A DNA stretch of 64,000 bases from Dehalobacter sp. DCM (GTDB lineage Bacteria; Bacillota; Desulfitobacteriia; Desulfitobacteriales; Syntrophobotulaceae), in contig NZ_CP092282.1 of the NCBI RefSeq assembly GCF_024972775.1, forward strand, positions 3,217,001 to 3,281,000, read 5' to 3'. How positions within the stretch are numbered: position 1 is the first letter of the stretch; each line of letters begins with the position of its first letter. Of the stretch, positions 35,982 through 43,117 are shown in pieces. The translations under genes were made by a program, and so were the position numbers. Under the pieces are notes generated by a model. That model was given only the letters and a program-made list of their open reading frames with translations. It ran no database searches and had not been told where the DNA came from.

Positions 35982-36473
35982 ATGAAGGATAATGAAACAC
36001 TCATCCAAACAGGCCGTCATGTCACTCAGTTTCCGGCAGATGTATCCCTTTGCGCGGGATGCTCATCCTGTGAAATTGTATGTTCTCTTCTTCACGACGG
36101 AGTCGTTGGCCCAAGCTATAACAGAATTTTTGTTGAGAGAGGCACTATTTCCATGATCCACCGTATCTATGCCTGCCAACATTGTGTTGACCACCCCTGC
36201 TATCATGCCTGTGCGCGCAAAGATCAAGCCATGTGTCTGGATGAAAACGGCATTGTTTATATCAACGAAGAATATTGCATTGGCTGTAAACGGTGTATCA
36301 AAGCGTGTGTTTTCGATCCGCCACGGATCAACTATGTTAAAAGCAGTGACAAGTCCAAAAGAAAGGCCAAAAAGTGCGACCTCTGCCGAACACGGCCTGA
36401 AGGACCTGCCTGCGTGGAGTTCTGTCAGGTTCGGTGTCTAGGTATCAGTGATCTGCCGGATGAAAGGAGATAG
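35982..36473 (+). CDS. Four-cluster 4Fe-4S protein, electron-transfer partner of the AOR-type enzyme (AorA-like)
   Basis: The protein of about 163 residues holds 16 cysteines in four groups: C-x2-C-x2-C-x3-C, C-x2-C-x4-C-x3-C, C-x2-C-x2-C-x3-C and C-x2-C-x8-C-x3-C. This is the pattern of HycB/NrfC-type proteins and of the small subunit of Aromatoleum-type aldehyde oxidoreductases. The start at ATG 35982 has GGTG six bases before it; alternative GTG and TTG codons lie just upstream. It ends five bases before the AOR gene, so the two are probably made together and exchange electrons. Confidence 0.88.
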   Translation: MKDNETLIQTGRHVTQFPADVSLCAGCSSCEIVCSLLHDGVVGPSYNRIFVERGTISMIHRIYACQHCVDHPCYHACARKDQAMCLDENGIVYINEEYCIGCKRCIKACVFDPPRINYVKSSDKSKRKAKKCDLCRTRPEGPACVEFCQVRCLGISDLPDERR

Positions 36474-36478
36474 ATGGT

Positions 36479-38524
36479 ATGGCGACGTTATATGGATATG
36501 TTGGTAAGATAGCCCGTATCAACCTAACCGACAGCACCGTAACACATATACCCACTTCAAACTATGTTCCGAAATACCTGGGCGGCCGCAGTGTGTGCAA
36601 TAAGATTTTCTGGGATGAAGTCGGGCCTGGGGTTAAGGCTTTTGACCCCGAGAATAAAATTATATACATGACAGGTCCAACGACGGCGACGGGGATCCCC
36701 ACCGGGGGCCGTACTGTATTTACCGGCATTTCACCAAATAGCTACCCGGAACAATACGCCTGGAGCGGTATAGGGGGATGGTTTGGTGCGGAAGTTAAAT
36801 TTGCCGGTTTTGACGGCTTTATTCTCGAGGGCAAAGCACCCGAACCAACCTATTTATACATCGAAGATGGCGAAATCAATTTTCTTTCCGCTCGCAATTT
36901 GTGGGGCAAATTAGTCCACGATACCCAACGGAAATTAGAAGAAATCCACGGCAACGATGTCAAAAGCATTGTCATCGGACCCGCGGGTGAAAACCTGATG
37001 CGTAATGCCAGTATTACCACAAGCAATGACAATGTGGCAGCTAAAGCCGGTTTCGGCGCTGTATTCGGCTCCAAAAACCTGAAGGCGATTACGGTTCGTG
37101 GCACGGGCACCGTCATTCCGGCAGATATAAAGAAAATACTTGAACTGCGGAAAAAGATGGGTTACCCGCAAGCACAACCAAATCCGATTCACCATGAAAC
37201 GACCCATGGCATGTGGGGTAACAATATCCCAGTCGAAGGAGGCTGGCTTAGGGGACAAGTGGCCTGCAGCCATGGCTGTAACCAGCATTGCAACAAATTG
37301 ATGCTCGATATGAAATCGGCATTTAAGGAAGAGAAAGTGAATCATGTAGAAAAATGTGTCAGTATTTTTGCCTTTGGGTATAAAGAGGATTGTTGCTGGG
37401 TGCCTATCCAAACCTTTGAGACCAAGCAGAACCATTTGCTTCCCTGCAAAATGCTCAGCGGCGAGCCGCTGCCTCCCGATCCGACGGATCCGCATTTTAA
37501 AGAACTCTATGATCTTGTCCCCGGGGACATTGTGAACTTTTGGGAACCAAACTTTGATAAAGGCAGCATCATTAATGACCTATGCAATGAGTACGGGATG
37601 GACAAATGGGACGTTATTGTCTGGCTATTGCCCTGGCTTTCCATGGGTAAAAAAGAAGGTGTATTTGACGGGATTGATTTCGGCATGGAAATCAATGTCG
37701 AGTCGGAAGAATTCATCAAATATCTCATGGACAGCATTGTCTACCGCAAGACCTATTATGGCAACCTGCTGGCCGAGGGTATGGCCAGAGCGATCCGGGC
37801 TTTGGGTAAGGAAAAATTCGGCGATACGATTTACCATGGCCGCTATTCTCAAGTCGTTCCCGGTTTAAGACTGGATCTGCCCATCAGCCTGGAAACAGCC
37901 TGGGGTCACAGTGTACACTGGCAGGGACGCGGTTTTGAGGGCGCCATTAATAAACCCGGGTGGGTCGCGGTTAACCTGCATCAGATGAACTCCACCCGGG
38001 ACACCCAAACCATTGCGCATCACCACGATACGTTTGACAACTATTTAGCCGTCAAAGACGATCCCTGTCGTCATCCACTGACAGCGATCGCCGTGATCAA
38101 GGGGGAGAATTCAGCTGAAATCAAAGATTCCATTACCTGCTGCGATTGGCAGAGCCCCAACCTCTTCTGGACGGATATGGAAGCCCAAATGTTCGAGGCG
38201 GCAACCGGCATCGAAATGACAGAAGAAAAGCTGAATGAAGCTGCAGAACGATCCAAGCTTTTATTCAGAGCAATACTCATGCGTAATTACGGACGGGACA
38301 GAGAGATGGAAGTCAACGCCATATATCCGATCATGACCTATCCTGACCCCTGGGGCCAAACATGCACCTGGGAGGAGTGGAATGATCTTGTTGATCTCTA
38401 CTACGAAGAACGCGGGTGGGATAAAACAACCGGATGGCCTCCCCAAGAAGTCTTTGAAAAGTACGGCCTCCACGAAGTGGCTGATTCGTTAAAGGCTATT
38501 GGAAAACTTCCCGGCTGCAGATAA
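36479..38524 (+). CDS. Aldehyde:ferredoxin oxidoreductase family tungstoenzyme
   Basis: The 681-residue protein has the AOR N-terminal tungstopterin domain (Y-L-G-G-R-S near 33-38, then G-P-T-T-A-T-G near 66-72). Cluster ligands C263, C267 and C271 follow in C-x3-C-x3-C spacing, with a late cysteine pair (T-C-C-D-W) supplying the fourth. The family oxidises aldehydes to acids with ferredoxin; relatives such as BamB reduce benzoyl-CoA. No signal peptide is present, so it is cytoplasmic. AAGGAG stands at good spacing before ATG. It closely follows the 16-cysteine protein, as in AorAB or BamBC. The substrate cannot be read from the sequence. Confidence 0.9.
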   Translation: MATLYGYVGKIARINLTDSTVTHIPTSNYVPKYLGGRSVCNKIFWDEVGPGVKAFDPENKIIYMTGPTTATGIPTGGRTVFTGISPNSYPEQYAWSGIGGWFGAEVKFAGFDGFILEGKAPEPTYLYIEDGEINFLSARNLWGKLVHDTQRKLEEIHGNDVKSIVIGPAGENLMRNASITTSNDNVAAKAGFGAVFGSKNLKAITVRGTGTVIPADIKKILELRKKMGYPQAQPNPIHHETTHGMWGNNIPVEGGWLRGQVACSHGCNQHCNKLMLDMKSAFKEEKVNHVEKCVSIFAFGYKEDCCWVPIQTFETKQNHLLPCKMLSGEPLPPDPTDPHFKELYDLVPGDIVNFWEPNFDKGSIINDLCNEYGMDKWDVIVWLLPWLSMGKKEGVFDGIDFGMEINVESEEFIKYLMDSIVYRKTYYGNLLAEGMARAIRALGKEKFGDTIYHGRYSQVVPGLRLDLPISLETAWGHSVHWQGRGFEGAINKPGWVAVNLHQMNSTRDTQTIAHHHDTFDNYLAVKDDPCRHPLTAIAVIKGENSAEIKDSITCCDWQSPNLFWTDMEAQMFEAATGIEMTEEKLNEAAERSKLLFRAILMRNYGRDREMEVNAIYPIMTYPDPWGQTCTWEEWNDLVDLYYEERGWDKTTGWPPQEVFEKYGLHEVADSLKAIGKLPGCR

Positions 38525-38606
38525 AAAATTATCGGCTTGGCAGACGCCAAGAAAGGTTATCACTTAAAAAAAACGGCAGAATACAAGAATATCAGGAGGA
38601 GAATTT

Positions 38607-39365
38607 ATGAACAGACTGAATGGAAAAACTGCAATCGTCACTGGAGCTGCGTCAGGTATCGGCAAGGCGACAGCAATCATGTTTGCTAATGAAGGAGCTA
38701 AGGTCATAGTTACGGATGTTGCAGACAGCGGACGGGCCACGGAAGAGGCCATCAAGGAGTCAGGCGGAGATGCTGCTTTCTTTCAATGTGATTTGCGCGA
38801 TAAAGACAGCATCAATGATTTGGTGCAATTCTCCATAAAAACTTACGGGCATATTGATATTTTATTCAATGCTGCAGGTATCCTGGTCAATAAACCATTC
38901 TTAGAACACAATGACGATGATCTCATGAAATTATTTGAAGTAAACTATCGTTCTATTATATGGACCATGCAGGGTGTACTACCGTTTATGGCCAAACGTG
39001 GAAAGGGGTCTGTCATCAATGTTTCTTCTGTATCCGCAGTCCGGCCGGAAACGAACGCCTATTATTACGGCGGGTTTAAAGCCGGGATCTACAAGATGAC
39101 AAAGGACTTGGCAAGAGAATTTTCTCCCCAGGGAATCAGAATGAATACCATTCTTCCTGGCCCTATCGAAACCAATATGACACCGGAAATATTTATAACC
39201 GACCCTGCGGCACGGCAATCGTTGATTAATACCTTCTGTCCTGTCGGCCGCTTCGGCAAACCCGAGGATATTGCCTACTGTGCCGTTTATCTGGCTTCTG
39301 ATGAAGCGGAATTTGTTACAGGCGCTTCTTTCGCCATAGACGGCGGGGCTTGCATAACCGGATAA
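38607..39365 (+). CDS. Short-chain dehydrogenase/reductase
   Basis: The 252-residue classical SDR has the NAD(P) motif T-G-A-A-S-G-I-G, N-A-A-G at the strand-4 position, a serine in V-S-S-V-S and a Y-x3-K pair within Y-Y-G-G-F-K. It interconverts alcohols and ketones or aldehydes, in the manner of FabG or BaiA. AGGAGGAG seven bases before ATG is a strong site. It lies 82 bases after the AOR gene; the gap has a short hairpin (CTTGGC/GCCAAG, 38534-38549) but no T-run, so it is probably the last gene of the sigma-54 operon. Its substrate is likely an intermediate of the same pathway. Confidence 0.9.
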   Translation: MNRLNGKTAIVTGAASGIGKATAIMFANEGAKVIVTDVADSGRATEEAIKESGGDAAFFQCDLRDKDSINDLVQFSIKTYGHIDILFNAAGILVNKPFLEHNDDDLMKLFEVNYRSIIWTMQGVLPFMAKRGKGSVINVSSVSAVRPETNAYYYGGFKAGIYKMTKDLAREFSPQGIRMNTILPGPIETNMTPEIFITDPAARQSLINTFCPVGRFGKPEDIAYCAVYLASDEAEFVTGASFAIDGGACITG

Positions 39366-39401
39366 AGAGTTAATCCACTCCACATACGCAAATAACGAAT
39401 A

Positions 39402-39466
39402 AACGGTACCCCTTTTCGTACGGATCCTGTCAAACGAACGACAGGATTCAACCACGGGGTACCGTT
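39402..39466. terminator. Nested double-stem terminator between convergent genes
   Basis: An outer 11-bp stem (AACGGTACCCC with its complement) encloses an inner 8-bp stem (ATCCTGTC/GACAGGAT). It stands between the convergent SDR and HD-GYP genes and is followed by TTATTTGTG on the plus strand. It probably ends transcripts from both sides. Confidence 0.75.
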
Positions 39467-39501
39467 ATTTGTGTTGATATGGTATTCATTACTGATGGTT
39501 G

Positions 39502-40575
39502 TTACCAGTTCAGCGTTTTATTTATCATGATTGACAAATTCTGTGGTGACGACAGATCCAGATCGATCGGCTTATCCAAGGAAACATCACCGTCGGCAAT
39601 AATTCTTACGACCGGTCTGGATGGCAGTTCAGGGTTTTGCCGGATTACATTTCCCTGCATTTTGTTACTCAACTGCACACCGATACCCGTTGGATAGGGT
39701 GCTACGGCACGACTGAAAAGGTTGACAATATCCGGATCAAATTGAGTACCTGCCTTGACAATAATATATTCATAGGCAAGGTATGGCTCCATCGCATCGC
39801 GGTAGGGACGTTTGCTGGTCAGCGCCTCATAGACGTCAGCAACAGAAGCGATTCGGGCATACTCATGAATCTCTGTTTCCTCAAGCCCTCGCGGATATCC
39901 ACCACCCGCCCATTGCTCATGATGCTGAAAGGCAACGTGTGCCGAAAGCAAACTGAAATCGTGGTTGTTGCGTATATAATCATAACCGAACAGCGGATGA
40001 TTTTTTATTTGCTCAAACTCTTCATCCAGTAGTTTTCCCTTTTTATTCAGGATTTCCCGAGATATTTTGGTTTTCCCAATATCATGCATTAAAACGCCCA
40101 TACCCAATTCGATTAACTGATTCTGATTGTACTTTTTCTCAATACCGAGCAGCAACGCCAGCACGGTCGTATTAATCGAGTGATGAAATGTATACTCATC
40201 ATAACCGATGATATCCGTCAAGTTGGACAGAATATCCGAACTATACAAAAGATCCTGGACGATATTCAAAACAGCATAGCGAACCGACCCGGCGTCGATT
40301 TCTGCGTTCGGATCCTGCTCCAGAGCGTGCGTTATGCCTCGTACCGTAGAATAGGCGATTTCTTTTGTTTTATCGGATATGGCATAGTTGATTTCAACAT
40401 CTTCAAAACGATTATCCATGACAAATAAGACATCGAATCCGATAGTTTTAAGTTTTTCGATATAATCCTTAGTTAAAACAATACCGGCACCTAAAAGAAT
40501 CTGTCCGTTGGAATTCCTTACAGGACGAGCCAAAACTGCTCCATCTTTAACATAATTAATATTAACTAGCCGCAT
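39502..40575 (-). CDS. HD-GYP domain protein (probable cyclic di-GMP phosphodiesterase)
   Basis: The 357-residue protein has an N-terminal domain of about 100 residues without a recognised name and a C-terminal HD-GYP hydrolase. The metal site is visible as H-D-I-G-K-T-K and H-H-E-Q-W, followed by G-G-G-Y-P, the GYP signature. Such proteins degrade c-di-GMP (or cGAMP in some lineages) and control motility and surface life. AAGGAG precedes ATG. It has its own promoter and a leader of about 130 bases. No membrane segment is seen, so it is cytoplasmic. Confidence 0.9.
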   Translation of the reverse strand: MRLVNINYVKDGAVLARPVRNSNGQILLGAGIVLTKDYIEKLKTIGFDVLFVMDNRFEDVEINYAISDKTKEIAYSTVRGITHALEQDPNAEIDAGSVRYAVLNIVQDLLYSSDILSNLTDIIGYDEYTFHHSINTTVLALLLGIEKKYNQNQLIELGMGVLMHDIGKTKISREILNKKGKLLDEEFEQIKNHPLFGYDYIRNNHDFSLLSAHVAFQHHEQWAGGGYPRGLEETEIHEYARIASVADVYEALTSKRPYRDAMEPYLAYEYIIVKAGTQFDPDIVNLFSRAVAPYPTGIGVQLSNKMQGNVIRQNPELPSRPVVRIIADGDVSLDKPIDLDLSSPQNLSIMINKTLNW

Positions 40576-40710
40576 AATGAACTCCTTGTTCGTAATTAGT
40601 ACAGCAACAGTGCACGCGATTTTCTCCTATAATGTCGAAATCACTGTACATTAATTGATCTTTCCACTATATGGCGATTATGTCATATTTTTAACATCGG
40701 CATTATTATA

Positions 40711-40739
40711 TTTATATATTTTTGACATAGGCTTGTCAA
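40711..40739 (-). promoter_or_regulatory. Sigma-A promoter of the HD-GYP gene
   Basis: The minus strand shows TTGACA (40739-40734), 17 bases and TATAAA (40716-40711). The leader from about 40704 to 40576 could fold by GTACAG/CTGTAC pairing but does not match a c-di-GMP riboswitch. Confidence 0.7.
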
Positions 40740-40799
40740 CTGATTTCGAACATTTTTAATAAATCACCTTGGGGTTGAGCGACTTTTTTTAAATTGCAC

Positions 40800-40840
40800 A
40801 GGAGGAGCAAAGTGAACATCTATTTCACTTTCCCCCTCCT
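40800..40840 (-). terminator. Hairpin after the ABC transporter operon
   Basis: AGGAGG...CCTCCT and an inner AAAGTGAA/TTCACTTT form a long imperfect stem about 40 bases past the permease stop. A T-run directly after the stem is lacking on the minus strand, so it may be a processed end rather than a canonical terminator. Confidence 0.5.
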
Positions 40841-40879
40841 TATTATATCGGCTTTTCCTAATAAAAACTTTATATTATT

Positions 40880-41662
40880 TTATAAATCCGTTCTTTTGTC
40901 AATCAAATAGCCTGTAATGAAGAAGAAAACGGCACCGATGGCAGCCTCAACAGCCATTTGAATCAATAAATAGCTGTAATGTGTGTTTCCTGCCGCAAAC
41001 GGTCTGACGATGAAGGTATTCATTAAAGGTTCTGATACTTCGGCGCTCAACCATACCAGCAGCACGAAGATCACCGTCGTTATGACCCCGGCAAATTTTC
41101 GGTTAGCCAGTATACTTTTGCGGATGGTTATCGCCGCATAGAATATGAGTATCAGACTGAGCAGACCGATAAACAATGTCAGAACACAAAGGATCACAAA
41201 CGTTATTATTTCGGATATTTCCATATGAATGTTATTCAGAACAAGATTGAAGAAGTCGGTCTTGTTTAGGAAATTCCATACTAACTCTCTATAAAATCCG
41301 AAAAAGTTCACAGCCAGTAAAAGGCTATACAAAGCTAAAAATAGGATTCCTTCCAGGATACCCGTCAGGACTTTTGCCCCAAGGATCTTAAGGCCGCTGT
41401 TGGGCGTCATAAAAAACATATAACCCGTTTTATGATCGAGATCGCGGCTGAACATCATCGCCATATTGACTACATAGAGTATAACCACTACCCAAAACAG
41501 CATCATAAAAAATAGTCCCAGAACCGCCATTTTTGACTCGTCAGATACATCACCGGTTTGCAGGCGGATTAATGCGGCGGCATTAAGAATCAGCGTGATT
41601 GCCAGAAATATCCCCAGTAATTTTGATTTACGTAATAATTCATATTTAATGAGATTAATCAT
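40880..41662 (-). CDS. ABC-2 type transporter permease
   Basis: The protein of about 260 residues has roughly six hydrophobic helices and a short charged N-terminus (I-N-L-I-K-Y-E-L-L-R-K-S), typical of ABC-2 permeases. AAGGAGG before ATG 41662 sets the start; the longer upstream frame is inside the ATPase gene and is a shadow. It overlaps the ATPase gene by eight bases. Together they form an exporter like B. subtilis YtrB plus its membrane partner, responsive to cell-envelope stress. The substrate is unknown. Confidence 0.87.
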   Translation of the reverse strand: MINLIKYELLRKSKLLGIFLAITLILNAAALIRLQTGDVSDESKMAVLGLFFMMLFWVVVILYVVNMAMMFSRDLDHKTGYMFFMTPNSGLKILGAKVLTGILEGILFLALYSLLLAVNFFGFYRELVWNFLNKTDFFNLVLNNIHMEISEIITFVILCVLTLFIGLLSLILIFYAAITIRKSILANRKFAGVITTVIFVLLVWLSAEVSEPLMNTFIVRPFAAGNTHYSYLLIQMAVEAAIGAVFFFITGYLIDKRTDL

Positions 41663-42353
41663 GATAAACCTCCTTGTATAGCTGTTCGATAGAACACGCG
41701 CGATCCACCCTGAAGCTTTCAGCATTCCCAGCCAGGATAATCTGCCCTTTGTCCAGGAAAATAACTTCATCGATAACGGGCTCCAATTCACTGACCAAAT
41801 GGCTGGATATCACCATCGCGCAGTCACTCCTTAATTCCGACACAACGATTTTGATAATCTTATCCCGTGATACAGGATCGATCCCATTCAAAGGTTCATC
41901 GAGCAGATATAGTTTTGCTTTACGGGCCATGGTTATGGCCAGTTTCAGCCGTGCTTTCATTCCAGTTGACATACTACGGACTTTCATATCCTCATTAAGT
42001 GCCATAAACTCCAAATATTCCAATGCTTTTTTTCGATCAAAATCCGCATACATATCCTTATAAAAATCAAGGACCTTTCGAACTTTCATCCATTCGAAAA
42101 TGAAATCTTCTGTCGGCATAAACGCTGTGATTTTTTTAGTTTTCGCCCCAACCGGAACATCACCAATCGTTACTCTACCGTAAGTTGGCTTATACAAACC
42201 TGCAGCGATCTTAAAAAAAGTTGTCTTCCCACTGCCATTAGGTCCGAGTAAACCATATACTTTGCCTTCTTCAATTTTAATACTGAAATTTTCCAAGGCC
42301 TTTTTGTTGAAGAATCCTTTGGTGATATTATCTGCCGATAGCAGTGTTGTCAT
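41655..42353 (-). CDS. ABC transporter ATP-binding protein (YtrB-like)
   Basis: The 232-residue ATPase carries Walker A G-P-N-G-S-G-K-T-T, an atypical signature M-S-T-G-M-K in place of LSGGQ, and Walker B L-Y-L-L-D-E-P with the switch histidine in S-S-H-L. The signature form is common in the YtrB/antibiotic-resistance group. Its start overlaps the stop of the GntR gene as ATGA behind an AAGGAGG inside that gene, so regulator and transporter are translationally coupled. Confidence 0.92.
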   Translation of the reverse strand: MTTLLSADNITKGFFNKKALENFSIKIEEGKVYGLLGPNGSGKTTFFKIAAGLYKPTYGRVTIGDVPVGAKTKKITAFMPTEDFIFEWMKVRKVLDFYKDMYADFDRKKALEYLEFMALNEDMKVRSMSTGMKARLKLAITMARKAKLYLLDEPLNGIDPVSRDKIIKIVVSELRSDCAMVISSHLVSELEPVIDEVIFLDKGQIILAGNAESFRVDRACSIEQLYKEVYHD

Positions 42354-42718
42354 TGAACTGCCTCCTTTTTGACCCAGCTCTGAATTAGGTCCATCATGTT
42401 TTCGTAGCTATAACCGAGTTCCTTCATCCCCGTAATAAAGTTGCCGATGATTTCTTCCGCCATTTCTTTTTTCATCATATCTACCTTCTCCTCAGATTCA
42501 GTAATAAATGTACCTATTCCTCGCTTGGTAAAGGTTATGCCTTCCCGTTCCAGTTCACTGAATACCCGGACCATTGTATTTGGGTTGACATTGAGATTCT
42601 GTGCGTATTCCCGCGTCGACATCAGCTTTTCACCCAAAGCGAGTTTACCCAGTAGAATATCCCTTTTGATAAGGTTCATAATTTGAATATAGATGGGCAC
42701 ATTATTTTCGAAGTTCAT
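42350..42718 (-). CDS. GntR-family repressor, YtrA subfamily
   Basis: The 122-residue protein has an N-terminal winged helix (about residues 10-70) with the GntR signature S-T-R-E-Y-A-Q-N-L and N-P-N-T-M-V-R. It has only a short C-terminal dimerisation tail, the YtrA type that regulates an adjacent ABC transporter. A promoter overlaid by a long palindrome lies just upstream, pointing to autorepression of this three-gene operon. Confidence 0.92.
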   Translation of the reverse strand: MNFENNVPIYIQIMNLIKRDILLGKLALGEKLMSTREYAQNLNVNPNTMVRVFSELEREGITFTKRGIGTFITESEEKVDMMKKEMAEEIIGNFITGMKELGYSYENMMDLIQSWVKKEAVQ

Positions 42719-42730
42719 AGAATCACCTCT

Positions 42731-42778
42731 ACTTATTGAACTAGTGCACTATTTGTATAGTACACTAGTTCAATAAGT
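42731..42778. promoter_or_regulatory. 48-bp palindromic operator of the GntR/ABC operon
   Basis: ACTTATTGAACTAGTG (42731-42746) is repeated inverted and perfect at 42763-42778. The 16-base centre is itself nearly palindromic (ACTAT-TTGT-ATAGT). YtrA-type repressors bind long dyads of this kind. The dyad covers the -10 and the spacer of the promoter. Confidence 0.85.
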
Positions 42779-42785
42779 GTGTCAA
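42757..42785 (-). promoter_or_regulatory. Sigma-A promoter of the GntR/ABC operon
   Basis: The minus strand has a perfect TTGACA (42785-42780), 17 bases and TACTAT (42762-42757). Bound repressor on the overlapping palindrome would exclude RNA polymerase. Confidence 0.8.
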
Positions 42786-42822
42786 GTCTTCTTTAAATAA
42801 CTGAACATTCAGCTTCATAGCA

Positions 42823-42994
42823 CGGTCTGCGTACCACAATTCCAGCGCCAAGCGGAGCATGGATTGCGTAGCGCAACGGTCCATGGATGGACCTAAGTTA
42901 AAAATTCGCTAAGGAGGGCAAAAGAATTTTAACTTCCATAATGTAAATTCACGGATGGCGCAAGAGCCGAAAGCGGAATGTGGTGCGTGGACCG
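42823..42994 (+). repeat. Dispersed structured repeat, copy A (GGA-loop family)
   Basis: The element is bounded by an imperfect terminal inverted repeat of about 20 bases: CGGTCTGCGTACCACAATTC at the left, with its counterpart ending near 42994. It shares two conserved blocks with copies at 52281-52435 and 52899-53004: TTCCAGCG...AAGCGGAGCAYGGATTGCG on the left and GCCGAAAGCGGAATGTGG on the right. Inside are hairpins GCA-TGGAT-TGC (42857-42867) and GGTCCA-TGGA-TGGACC (42878-42893), an AAGTTAAAA/TTTTAACTT stem (about 42895-42935) whose loop contains AAGGAGG, and a CACGGATGG motif (about 42951). No coding frame is present. Confidence 0.75.
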
Positions 42995-43011
42995 GACCCT
43001 AACAAATATAT

Positions 43012-43039
43012 TTGTCTAATTATTTAAAAATCATAATAC
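43012..43039 (+). promoter_or_regulatory. Sigma-A promoter of the hydrogenase-like chemoreceptor gene
   Basis: TTGTCT (43012-43017), a 16-base spacer and TAATAC (43034-43039) lie just after repeat copy A. Initiation near 43046 fits a translation start at 43118. Confidence 0.55.
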
Positions 43040-43117
43040 TAGAATTATTGGGTTTGAGCTGGTATTCTATGGATGTGTATTTCGATAATAATTAATTATG
43101 ACAGGGGTGCTTCAGCT

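Noticed and set aside
40576-40705. c-di-GMP riboswitch in the leader of the HD-GYP gene
   Set aside because: The leader has a GTACAG/CTGTAC pairing but lacks the conserved aptamer sequences of either c-di-GMP class that I can recognise.
43073-43117. ATG 43073 as start of the hydrogenase-like chemoreceptor
   Set aside because: No ribosome binding site precedes it, and the added 15 residues lie before the ferredoxin domain; TTG 43118 has AGGGGTG at good spacing. The ATG is not excluded.
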